64,000 nt of DNA from Patella vulgata (taxonomy: Eukaryota; Mollusca; Gastropoda; Patellidae). Position 1 is the first letter of the stretch; every line of letters begins with the position of its first letter. The DNA lies in contig NC_065883.2 of assembly GCF_932274485.2 (NCBI RefSeq), positions 45,726,539 to 45,790,538 of the forward strand, in the 5' to 3' direction. This document shows positions 22,611 to 32,821 of the stretch, piece after piece. The notes under the pieces were generated by a model. It was not told where the DNA came from. It was given only the letters and a program-made list of their open reading frames with translations, and did not search any database. The translations under genes were made by a program, and so were the position numbers.

Positions 22611-22690
22611 TTTTATACTATTTTTGTTAAGCGCATTCGAACACTTTATAGTGGAATCTGCGCTATATAAATTTATGTAATAAAAATAAA
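22611..22690 (+). other. LINE/SINE-like 3' tail
   Basis: Contains AAGCGCATTCGAACACTTTA followed by GTGGAATCTGCGCTATATAA and an A/T-rich run. GCGCTATATAAAT tails end many invertebrate and fish LINEs and SINEs. The body is missing or unrecognised. Confidence 0.4.
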
Positions 22691-24605
22691 TAATATTGTT
22701 TTGAACAAAGTTATAAGATAACTTTATACTTACCTAGACATTATATATTATATATATCTTCTTTTTTTTTTTTTTTCTCAAAATGGTTACCAAGACAAAA
22801 ACTTAAATAAAATCCTTATATTGTTTTGAACAAAGTTGTTAGATAACAGTGCTTAATACTTACCTTAATATAGTCTCACCAAGTCACATAAATTACTGTT
22901 ATAAATATTGTTGTAAGTAAACGATATCTTATACTTACCTAAAAAGTGATCTCATTATAATATATTGTTATGAAAATAATGTAAAATAATGTCACTTCCT
23001 ACTTGCCCAGATACAGATCTCATAATAATATTATGTTTTGGACATAGTTATAAGATAACGGTACTGTATATTAAGCTACATACAGATCTCATAATAAAAT
23101 ATTGTTTTAATATTGTTGTAAGGTAACAGTACTTTATAACTACCTACAGACCTACATTATAATGTTTGATTTGAGCATATCTGCATGACAACGGTACTTT
23201 ATACTTAACTTGATGTAGATCTTCATAATAATGCATGGTCGTTAACATAGTTGTAAGTAACGGTACTTTACATTTATCTAGATACTGATTTTAATTAAAA
23301 AATAATTTGAACATAGTTGTAAGATAACAGTACTTTCTTTACCATAATATAGTGCTTTGGACATAGATGTAATATAACGATACTTTATGCTTACACAGAT
23401 ACGGGTCTCATAATAATATATTGTCTTGATCATAGTTGTGAGAAACCGGTGCTTTATATTTACCTAAATACTGATTTTCATAATAATATATTGTATCGAA
23501 CATAGTTGTAAGATAGCGATACTCTGTACCTACGTAGAAACAGACCTCAAAAATGATATATTGTCTTGAACATAGTTGTACGATAACGGTACTCATAGTA
23601 ACCTAGATACAAATCTCATAAAAATATTTGTTTTGAACACAGCTGTAAGATAAAAGTACTCTATATTTAACTATAAAAATTACTCATAATAGTATTTGGT
23701 TTGAATAGTATTTGGTTTGAACCGTTGATGTCAGATCACGCTAGTTTAAACTTACCCAGATACAGGCTTTATAATAATATATTGTCTCCTACATAGTTGT
23801 AAGTTAACGGTACTTTTTATTTACCTTGCTACAGCTCTTAATAAAATAGTGTTTTGAATATTGTTGTAAGGTTACGGTACAATGTTCTTATCTAGAGCCA
23901 GATCTCAGAATAAAAATTATTTTGAACATAATTGTAAGATAACGGTATTTTCAACGTGCCTAGATTCAGATCTTTGGAATAATATTCGATTTGAACATAG
24001 CTGTGTGATAACGGTTCTTTATGCTTACCTAGATTCAAAGCTCATAATAAAATAATGCCTTGAACATAGTTGTAAGATAGCGGTATTTTATACTTACCTA
24101 GACTCAGATTTGTTTTAAATACTTATGTAAGATAACTGTTGTCTAGCCTTACCTAGATAAAATCCTCAATAATATATTGCTTTGAACATAGTTGTAAGAT
24201 AACAGTACTTTATATTACATAGATACAAACCTCAAAAATGTTACTTGATATCTTTTTTTAACATAATTGTAAGATAAAGCAATCTATACAGATGTCATAA
24301 TAAACATACTGTTTAAATAATATTGTAAGGCAACGGTATTTATATTTACATATATACAGATCGCATAATGATATACATTGTTTCGGACAAAATTGTAAGA
24401 TAACGGTACAGATCTTATAATAATATAACATTTTGAACATAGTTCTAAGATAATAGTACCCTAGTCCTACAAATATAAATTACTCAGATTAATTTATTGT
24501 TTTGAATATAGCTGTGAGATGATGGTACTCTGGACTTGCCTAGATATATGTCTCATAATGATATATTGTTTTGAATACTGTTTTACGATAACATACTTGA
24601 CACAA
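22690..24605. repeat. Degenerate satellite, about 69-bp period
   Basis: About 27 diverged tandem monomers. The consensus contains TTGAACATAGTTGTAAGATA, ACGGTACTTTATACTTACCT and AGATACAGATCTCATAATAA. Monomers vary in length and some are partial. At least six retain CTTACCT, which reads AGGTAAG on the minus strand, a 5' splice donor consensus. Confidence 0.85.
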
Positions 24606-24944
24606 TAGATATACTTGGAACATGCTAGTAAAATATGACTAATTTTGCGTCGCATACAGTCGTTGTATAGTAGTGAATTGTGATGGACTCTGTATTTGAT
24701 ATACTAAGATACATTTGTAACAATATAATAGTATGCTATGATTAACCGGCAATACTATATACCGGAAAACACTGGAGAACACCGGAAAACAACCGGAAAA
24801 CACCATTTTATACTGAATACCGGAAAAGACCGGAAAAACACTAAATACAGGAAAGCACGCTAAATACCGGAAAATACTCCAAATAGGCAACCCGGAGACT
24901 AGCACCCTAAATAGGTAACCGGGAGCCTGGTCCTCTGTGTGCCT

Positions 24945-25591
24945 GGGTTAGGTTTCAGAATTTAGGGGAGAGGTTAAGTCTCCACATAAGCACTGACCTA
25001 GGATGATGAAAAATTAGTTCGTGATATTTCCTAGTATTATTAAAAATACATACAATACATTAGATTTATATACAAAGGTGATTTCACTGTTTATTGGTGT
25101 TGGTGGCGCTGATGGTCTTCCTTGGGTGGTGCTTCTGGTATTCTGGTATTATTGTTTCTGAAGAAAAAAGAAAATAAATTTGAGGCTCTCGGGAGAGAGC
25201 CATATTAGTGTGTTTCCTACTACGGATTGGATTTTCTAAAAAAAATCGTGTTTGTTCCACATCACCGGGTTAGGTTTAAGAATTTGGGGGGGGGGGAGGT
25301 TAAGTCTCCACATAAGCACTGACCTAGGATGATGAAAAATTAGTTCGTGATATTTCCTAGTTTTATTAAAATACATACAATACATTAGATTTATATACAA
25401 AGGCGATTTCACTGTTTATTAGTGTTGGTGGCGCTGATGATCTTCCTTGGGTGGTGCTTCTGGTATTCTGGTATTATTGTTTCTGAAGAAAAAAGAAAAT
25501 AAATTTGAGGCTCTCGGGAGAGAGCCACATTAGTGTGTTTCCTACAACGGATTGGATTTTCTAAAAAAAATCGTGTTTGTTCCACATCACC
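24945..25591. repeat. Tandem pseudo-LTR repeat of the Penelope-like element
   Basis: Two copies (24,945-25,266 and 25,267-25,591, period about 322) of a segment with AGTCTCCACATAAGCACTGA, CTTCCTTGGGTGGTGCTTCT and a perfect small hairpin, GGCTCTC-GGGA-GAGAGCC (25,184-25,201 and 25,509-25,526). Confidence 0.85.
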
Positions 25592-25697
25592 GGGTTACGG
25601 CTAGGGATTCTTATATCTAATTGATTTTAATTACTAACGGTTAGGGATAGGATTTGATATATGGTTTTTTTTGGGTCAGGGTGGAGACTGGTCTTAT

Positions 25698-26394
25698 TTA
25701 ATCTAATTTACTGTGCACTAGGATGTCGTTCAGATTTTTATTTTTAGAATATACAATTATAAGTTTCTGTGTGAATATTTTCGGGTGATTTTTTTGGAGA
25801 TCAGTATAGTGTTTTCTGATGATTTTGGATGCACTTGCTGCTGTTGCGCTAAATGGAACTACAAAAGGAGCTATTGCGCTAGCCGTATGAATATTCAAAC
25901 CTAGGGGGGCTGTTGTTTTCAATTTGTCAATCCAGAATTTCTTCTGAAGTTTCAAAGTCGCTCTTGGTCTTTTCTATTGGCGTGTTAATGAGATCAGAAA
26001 TGTCATGATTTGGTTGGTTGAATTGAGACAGGTTTGTCTTTTTTGGTGACTATGTCTGACCGGTGACCGTTCATTCTTTCCCTAAGTGCATTTTGAGTCT
26101 CCCCTACGAATTGCTTGTCACATTTTCTGCATGAAATTAGATAAATTATGTTTGAACTACTGCATGAAAGTTGGTCTAATATTGGGAATTTTGTGCCAGA
26201 TGTTTTGTTATGGAAATGGTCGGATATGTTAAAGATTTTGCATGTTTGACATCTTGGATGGCCACTAATTTTGGTTTTAACTGCTGATTGTATATTATTT
26301 GTTTCTTTGGCGGCAGCTCGGCTAGAGTGTTGTTTTTTATACGTCGTAGATAGCGTTTGGAGTATCCCCTTTCCCTTAGTTTGCTAAATACCAA
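25698..26394 (-). pseudogene. PLE: GIY-YIG endonuclease and C-terminal block
   Basis: About 26,040-26,170 encodes NIIYLISCRKCDKQFVGET followed by LRERMNGHRSDI, the GIY-YIG nuclease core with the Cys pair typical of Penelope-like elements. 25,698-25,955 holds KKFWIDKLKTTAPLGLN, the conserved C-terminal block after the nuclease. The region just before it (26,176-26,394) contains LRERGYSKRYL and matches the RT-to-nuclease connector. The nuclease would cut the target DNA to prime reverse transcription. The pieces are not in one frame. Confidence 0.8.
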
Positions 26395-26505
26395 TGTACA
26401 TGCTGACTCAAAGTCGGTCTTCTGAGTACATATCCTATGAAAACGGAGAATCTGAGATTTTATGATGCCAGAGAATGTATCTTTTGGGTGAAACGAGCTT
26501 TTGAA

Positions 26506-27938
26506 CTATAATTGATGTGTGTCGGTTTCTTTGAAAAATACTTTAGTTTCCAATTGGCCTGTGATTTTGGTATTGCTACTTTTAAAAACGGTAGTATCAA
26601 GGAAATCTATGCTGTTATGACTTACATTTGCGGTTAATTTGACAGATGGATGATGATTGTTCAGAATGTAGAAAAACGTCCAAAATTCGTCTAGTGTGTA
26701 CGTCCAGACTATGAAAACGTCATCTAGAAAGCGCCCATGGAAATCCGATTTTAATGGGCAGAGCGGCAGAACTTCCCTTTCCCACTCCGCCATGAAGAGG
26801 TTTGCATAACTCGGGGCAAATAGTTTTCCCATCGCAGTTCCGGAAGACTGGAGGTATACTTCGTCGTTGAAAGCGAAGTCATTCCTCCTCAGACAAATGT
26901 CGAGTAGTTTGAGGATTTCTTCGTCCGGCATGGATGCTTGCGGGTTCCTAAGACATGCTTTCATAACTGCTTCAATGCCTGTGTTATTATCCATGTTCGT
27001 GTACATGCTCTGTACGTCGATGGATATTAAAATGGTGTGTTCGGGGACTCTTAACTGTTTGATTTTGTGAATGAAATCGTTAGTGTCTTTAAGGTAGGAT
27101 GGGTGTTGGCATGCTAGGGGTAATAAGAAATGGTCTATATATTGTGATACGTTGTATGATTCGCTGCCACAGTCTGATATTATTGGGCGTCACTTGGGTA
27201 ATTTATTAGGTATAAATCATTCTGTTTCTGGATTTTTATGTATTTTTGGTAGTGTATAGAGATGTCTTTGTCGGCAATCAGATTTAGCAGACAGATAATC
27301 ATATTGTTTTGCTGTTATGTATTCCTTGTCTTGCAATTAATGTAAGATGTTGTTTATTAAAGTTGCGGTGTCCTTTAAGATGGGTTGGTCTAATTTAGTG
27401 TAATGTATAGGATTACTTATTTGTTTTTCTGCCTCTGAGATATAGTCTGCGCGATTCATGTCGTTTTTCTTAATTATTATGTTTTTGTCTTTTTTGAGGG
27501 CGTTTAATGCTGTTTTAGTTGTTCGGTTGAGATTTGGTTTTTGTGATTGTGTTTAAAGGGATGATATTTCTGTGTTCATTTCGTCGAAAGTTTTTAGGAT
27601 GGCTGGTGATAATGACTTTTTAGGTGGTTTCCATGTGGATTTTTCTGTGAATAATTTTTTACCTCTGCCGGGTTTGTTCCTGAAAAAAAATACGTCAACG
27701 AAAGTGTTCTTTGGAAGCGATCGGTTGCCTGGGTGATGGGGTCTATGGATGTTATTGTGGGGTTTGGGATGAATTTAAGGCCTTTATCAAGAATGTTCAT
27801 TTCTAGGGGGCTGAGAAGTCTGTCGCTCAAATTGACAACTGTCTGTCCTAAAAACGGCTTCTCATTCCTTTTCCCTAATCCTAGTTTAAATTCCTCATCC
27901 AGCAGTTGATGATCTCTCTGGTCGTGTCTGAGCTCCAA
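26506..27938 (-). pseudogene. PLE: reverse transcriptase
   Basis: 27,594-27,938 contains TVVNLSDRLLSPLEMNILDK and GLKFIPNP, a block conserved just upstream of Penelope-type RT domains. 26,506-27,006 contains MYTNMDNNTGIEAVMKAC, then QSSGTAMGKLFAPSYANLFM, FLDDVFIVW (catalytic Asp pair) and SIDFLDTTVFK. These are the telomerase-related RT motifs of PLEs; the GTAMG...AP..A box separates them from LINE RTs. The segment between (27,010-27,590) keeps RT-like traces but is disrupted. Confidence 0.8.
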
Positions 27939-28310
27939 TGGATTGCGTTGTTACCTTTCAGTTCTATTTTCCCCTTGAAGGTTAGTTATGTTGTGGCGTT
28001 TGGTGAAGGTGTCGTGGAGATCAATTGGTTGTAGCTGGTGATGTTTTGGTAGGTGATCGGATTTTCTTGTCGGAGTCGGGAAGAAGTGGGTATCTGTGTG
28101 GCGAAGAGCTTGGTTGTTGGGAAAGCTGCTCTGGTCACCTTGAGTAGATCTAGCATCTGCTCGTGTATCCTTGGTCCACTTTCCTCCCTGTTGTTGAGCA
28201 GGACCCATGTAGTTCTGGAGGATCTGTTTGATGTGGCTGATCTTGGCTCCAAAATAGCTATGGATCTCCCAGTCCCCGAGGAAGGATACAATCCTAGCCA
28301 GGTTAGAGGA

Positions 28311-29054
28311 TCAAATAACCAGGGTCTTCGCCATGACTGGTGGTATGTACCATAAATCCTTCTCGTCTTTACCTTTGTAGCCGTGAGGTCTCTTTAGGGA
28401 TAGGTTGAGTGATCGCCTACATCTGGTGGAAGATCTGGTGGCGATTCTAGGGTTAGGAATGATGGGCGATCTAGGGGACAGACAGTCGACAAGCGCGTTC
28501 AGTGGCGATATAGATCCCGAGGAAGTAGGTGAGCCAGATACAACCCGGGGCGAACTGGTTGATCTTGCTGCACGCTTCGAGGGAGTGTTAATGCAAGTGC
28601 CTTCTCCAGGGGATAATTTTCTCTTGTTGGGTGTGTTTCGTTTTGGTGTGTCCCGGAGAAGGTTGTGTGTAATGTGCATTGGTGATGGGGGAGGGGGCGT
28701 GACAGTTTTAGAGACCGTGGAGAGTTGGCGATGGAACTCTGCTTTCACACTATCCTGAAGTCGCTTGCCGTAGGATTTCTTGGCCCATGCTAGGGCGTGG
28801 TTAGAGTACTCTTGTACAGCATCTTTGGTAAAGTGACGTGACTTAAAGTACTTCAGTTTTTCCGCTAGCATGACTCGGTAGTGTGTTGGCAGGGATGAGG
28901 CGACGTCCTTGGCCCAGTTCAGGTGCAATGCCTCAATTGTAGTGGCTATGCTAGGTGTTTTCATTGCCGGCTTGACGAACTTGTTCAGATCTTGGATCTT
29001 CCAGGCAAAACTTCTGGTGGGTGTTCCATTCTCTTGGCTCTCCATAATGGTCAA
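28311..29054 (-). pseudogene. PLE: upstream proline/serine-rich ORF
   Basis: 247 aa. A helical N-terminal part (about residues 20-110, with LPTHYRVMLAEKLKYF and AVQEYSNHALAWAKKSYGKR) is followed by a low-complexity region rich in P, S, T and R (SKTVTPPPPSP, KRAARSTSSPR). The end, KTLVI, is followed on the same strand by SSNLARI and FGAKISHI, which resembles the start of an SGNH/GDSL-type hydrolase. This similarity is weak and from memory. Role unknown; it may be a nucleic-acid-binding ORF1-like product. Confidence 0.5.
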
Positions 29055-29116
29055 ATGGTGGAGGCTCTGGAGGACCTGGAAGAAGGCCTTGATGACACCT
29101 GAATTCTATGAGGGTT

Positions 29117-29290
29117 GTTGGCGCTCCTTTCTTAGACGTTGGTTTGGTTGGCACTCCTTTGGTAGGCGTTGGTTTGGTTGGCGCTCCTTTGGTAGACGTT
29201 GGTTTGGTTAGCACTCCTTTAATAGGCGTTGTTTTGGTTGGCGCTCCTTTGGTAGACGTTGGTTTGGTTGGCGTTCATTTGGTAGACGTA
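29117..29290 (-). repeat. 30-bp minisatellite encoding decapeptide repeats
   Basis: About six copies of a 30-bp unit. On the minus strand they read TKPTSTKGAP, TKPTPTKGVP and variants, a Lys/Thr/Pro-rich N-terminal array in frame with part of the upstream PLE ORF. Confidence 0.8.
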
Positions 29291-29515
29291 TTGCTTGTCA
29301 CATTGTCTGCATGAAATTAGGTAAATTATATTTGAACTACTGCATGAAAGTTGGTCTAATATTGGGAATTGTGTGCCAGATGTTTTGTTATTAAAATGGT
29401 CGGATATTTTAAAGATTTTGCATGTTTGACATCTTGGATGGCCACAAGTTTTGGTTGTAACTGCTGATTGTATATTATTTGTTTCTTTAGCGGCAAGTTC
29501 AGCTAGAGTGTTTCT
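29285..29515 (-). repeat. Second copy of the PLE nuclease-coding segment
   Basis: Direct repeat of about 26,110-26,330 (TGCATGAAATTAG, TTTGAACTACTGCATGAAAG and CATCTTGGATGGCCAC shared), joined at 29,514 to the inverted copy of the 3' end. It suggests a truncated upstream PLE copy in tandem with the main one. Confidence 0.8.
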
Positions 29516-30221
29516 TCAGAAACAAAAATACCAGAATACCAGAAGTACCATCCAAGGAAGACCTTCAGCGCCACCAACACCAAAAACAGTGAAACCACTT
29601 TTGTAAATTAATCTAATATATTGTATGTATTTTTAATAAAACTAGGAAATATCGCGAACTAACTTTTCATCATCCTAGGTCAGTGCTTATGTAGAGACTT
29701 AACCTCTCCCTCAAATTCTTAAACCTAACCCAGACACACAGAGGACCAGGCTCCCGGTTACCTATTTAGGGTGCTAGTCTCCGGGTTATCTATTTAGGGT
29801 ATTTTCCGGTATTTAGCGTGCTTTCCGGTACTTAGTGTTTTTCCGGTGTTTTCCGGTATTCAGTATAAAATGGTGTTTTCCGGTGTTTTCCGTTTTTTTC
29901 CGATATATAGTATTGCCGATTATAGAGTCTTACACTTAACGAAAATTGGTACATGCATTCGAAATCTGTTTCATAACAGATCATAATCCAATAACAATGT
30001 CTGTCTGAACCAATGGTGTAGCCATGGGTATCATTGCAATAACAGTTGTACATCTAAACACTTCCTTGTGTCACTTTGTACATTTACACTGTTTCTGTTT
30101 CAAATGTAAATATGTTATACCTATAGTAAACCCACAATCTGCTTAAGCAAACTTCCCATTATTCGTTATTCTACTTCCCTTATTTTATTCCTTTATTTCT
30201 TTATATGTCATTATTACAATC

Positions 30222-30260
30222 TTGTTACGCAGTGGAGATGTCGAGGAAAATCCGGGACCA
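30222..30260 (+). other. Canonical 2A (ribosome-skipping) motif in LINE copy 2
   Basis: Codons read LLRSGDVEENPGP. GDVEENPGP (30,234-30,260) is the exact core of viral 2A peptides, which make the ribosome skip the last Gly-Pro bond. Upstream in the same open frame is a hydrophobic run (FVILLPLFYSFISLYVIITI), and NGNISLAHLNVRSLRHKL, the endonuclease start, follows immediately. In this family 2A would release the endonuclease-RT from an N-terminal leader. Function is inferred from identity of the motif. Confidence 0.85.
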
Positions 30261-30263
30261 AAT

Positions 30264-30900
30264 GGCAACATATCTCTCGCGCATCTGAATGTAAGAAGCT
30301 TACGCCATAAACTTGACACTATTTCCACAGAATTCTCTGAAAATTCGATCTGATCTTGTTAACTGAGACATGGCTTGACAAAAGCATATCATCGGACACC
30401 CTTTCTATCCCTGGTTTCAATGCACCAATTCGCAAAGACATGACTACAGGGCAGGGTCGGGGAGTAGCAGTGTATTCTCGTAACAATCTTTTAATAAAAC
30501 GCAGGTCTGATTTAGAAACCGACAATACAGGGGGCATTTGGGTAGAAATTAATATTCATAATAAATATTTTTTAATTGTCACCTTTTATAGACCCCCCAA
30601 ATTCCACTGTTCAATTAGATAATTCTATTTTCAATTCAAGACAACATAAACAGTATCTTTATATTAAGTGATTTTAACATTGATCTCTTTACAAAATCCA
30701 AAACTTTTATTCATTCGGCAAATGTTCTTTTCGATTTTAAACAAATTATCAAGGATCCAACCAGATATGGTAATAATGGTAACAATAAATTGATTGATCT
30801 AATTTTAACGAATTCTTCCGGTTATATTTTTGATTCAGGTTGCTTAGATAATTCCTGTAGTGATCACTGCCCTGTGTACTGTCGGTTAAATTTTCATCGC
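30264..30900 (+). pseudogene. LINE copy 2 ORF2: endonuclease
   Basis: APE-type endonuclease traces: LAHLNVRSLRHKL, LLTETWLDKSI (E-T-W), QGRGVAVYSRNN, GGIWVEINIHNKYFLIVTFY, LSDFNIDLF (GDFN-like) and, in the next frame, CSDHCPVYCRL (SDH box). At least two frame changes separate them, one just after the 2A segment and one near 30,600. The catalytic blocks themselves are recognisable. Confidence 0.8.
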
Positions 30901-32820
30901 CTGAAATCAATTAGCTTTACACGTACTATATGGAATTATAATAAGACTGACTTTGACCAACTACGACGTGACGCTGGGAATATCTTATCGGACTCCACTA
31001 TTGATAACAATTCTATTGATATTACATGTGCCGCCTTCACAAGCGAGTTAATAAATTTGGCAAGAACACATATCCAAAAAAACACTGCAACCATTAGATC
31101 AAAAGACAAACTTTGGATGAACAACACTATTCGGAAAATGAGTAAAAAGAAAAACAAAATTCACCGGAAAGCAGTAAAATCAAACTTGGACCTGGACTGG
31201 CAAAAATTTAGAAATATAAGGAATGACTATATTAGCTTGATTAGAAAATGCAAAAAAGAATATTATGAAAGATTAGACCATAAATTAAATGATAATCAAA
31301 ATTTTGGCATAAAGGATTGGTGGCATATAGTCAACTCGTTTGTGAAGGGTCAAAAATCAGAAAAGGGAGATATTCCGCCTCTTATGAATAATGGGGTTTC
31401 ATATTTTAATCCGAAGGACAAAGCAAATTGTTTAAACGAATACTTTATTAACCAATCACAGCTTGACTACACAAATGCACAACTTCCTGAACTCGAACAA
31501 AATCCCTCTTCACTTTGTCACCTAAAATTAACTCCTAAAGAGACTGAAGACATGATTTCCATTATTGATACTTCAAAAGCTACAGGCCCAGATAACATTA
31601 GCGGCACATTCCTAAAATCCATCCCCCTCGAAATTAGCAAACCTTTATGTAACATCTTTAATCTTTCACTTGGGCTAAAAACCGTTCCATATATTTGGAA
31701 ATCAGAAAACATAACAGCAATTCATAAAAAAGGCGACCCATCACTATGCGGAAATTACAGACCAGTTTCTTTATTAAGCATTATAATCAACATTTTCGAA
31801 AAATGCATCTACAAACATGTATTTAACTTCATTAGGGATCACAATATTATTACTAATTTGCAAAGTGGTTTTTTTTGCAAGGAGACTCAACTACTTACCA
31901 ACTAATATATCTTACGCACTTCTGCTGTCAAGCCATCGACCAAGGCCAATATACGAGAACGGTGTTCTGTAACATCAGTAAATCTTTTGACAGAGTTTGG
32001 CATGCCGTACTCTACCATAAGCTTCGGGCCGTTGGGATCAGAGGAGACTTGTTAGAATGGTTCAGAGACTACTTGTCTAGCAGACAACAGAAGGTTATTG
32101 TCAACGGAACCTCCTCTGAGCCATTAACGGTCCCTTCTGGTGTTCCACAGGGCTCCGCTCTCGGTCCATTACTTTTCATTATATACATCAACGATATAGT
32201 AAACAGTATAAAATCAAATATTAGATTATTTACTGATGACACTAGTTTATATATAAAAATAACTGACCTAACCGAATGTGCGGTTAGTAAACAGTATAAA
32301 ATCAAATATTAGATTATTTACTGATCACACTAGTATATATATAAAAATAACTGACCTAACCGAATGTGTGGAAGTCTTAAATGGTGATCTACAGAGAATA
32401 AGCATTTGGGCTAAGACGTGGCTTGTATCTTTTAACCCGCTGAAAACTGAATCCCTAGCACTAGCAAATAAAAATAATTTTTTTCTTCCGACACTAAATC
32501 TAGAAATGTTGCAATTAAAGAAGTTTCTGAGCACAATCATCTGGGGCTGACTTTCCAAACAAACTGTAAGTGGGATACTCATATAAATAAGATTTAAACT
32601 TGTAAATTTTTCCTCGCTCGTTAAAATATAAGTTAAGTCGCAGATCTCTCCAAACCATGTATACATCATATATTCTTCCTCACTTCGACTACTGTGACGT
32701 TATTTGGGATGGGAGTACCACCGAACTAACACATAAACTATAATTTTTGCAACTAGATGCACTCGGGACTATATGCGGTGCTGTGAAAGGTACAAGTCAC
32801 CAAGTGTTGGCAGTGTGAAG
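30790..32820 (+). pseudogene. LINE copy 2 ORF2: linker and reverse transcriptase
   Basis: 30,790-31,905 is one 371-aa frame: SDHCPVY, linker DKLWMNNTIRKMSKKKNKIH, TGPDNISGTFL, and GNYRPVSLLSIIINIFEK with LQSGF. 31,875-32,312 continues with ISKSFDRVWHAVLYHKLRAV, SGVPQGSALGPLLFIIYIND and the catalytic LFTDDTSLY (usually FADD). An 88-bp direct duplication (32,197-32,372) then repeats the catalytic segment, the second time as FTDH, and shifts the frame. Thumb traces run to LQLDALGTICGAVKGTSHQV (about 32,745-32,805), where the satellite begins. Confidence 0.85.
32197..32372 (+). repeat. 88-bp tandem duplication across the RT catalytic box
   Basis: Two adjacent copies (32,197-32,284 and 32,285-32,372), each from TAGTAAACAGTATAAAATC to ACCTAACCGAATGTG. 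They differ at a few bases, one of which turns DD into DH in the second copy. Confidence 0.9.
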
Positions 32821-32821
32821 T

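Larger units (their letters stand above)
24747..29918 (-). mobile_element. Penelope-like element with C-terminal GIY-YIG (Neptune/Penelope type)
   Basis: Minus-strand retroelement. Order from its 5' side: proline-rich upstream frame (28,311-29,290), RT N-terminal block (27,594-27,938), RT core (26,506-27,006), then GIY-YIG endonuclease and C-terminal block (25,698-26,170). The outer ends (24,747-25,165 and 29,514-29,918) are inverted copies of each other, rich in CCGG/ACCGGAAAAC repeats. The left end is also tandemly duplicated (~322 bp) and a copy of the 26,110-26,330 segment recurs at 29,285-29,515. Such tandem and inverted pseudo-LTRs are known from Penelope-like elements. The coding parts are broken in several places; a fossil of moderate age. 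Confidence 0.8.

Noticed and set aside
22690-24605. CRISPR-like regularity of the 69-bp and 210-bp arrays
   Set aside because: There are no unique spacers between constant repeats; whole monomers are repeated and diverged, as in satellites, and the sequence is eukaryotic.
25400-25480. Hammerhead ribozyme in the PLE pseudo-LTR (a CTGATGA occurs at about 25,434)
   Set aside because: No matching GAAA core strand and no flanking helices were found on either strand.
28053-28758. Plus-strand ORFs opposite the PLE upstream ORF (100 aa and 117 aa)
   Set aside because: They are antisense to a longer minus-strand frame that fits the element's direction and composition.
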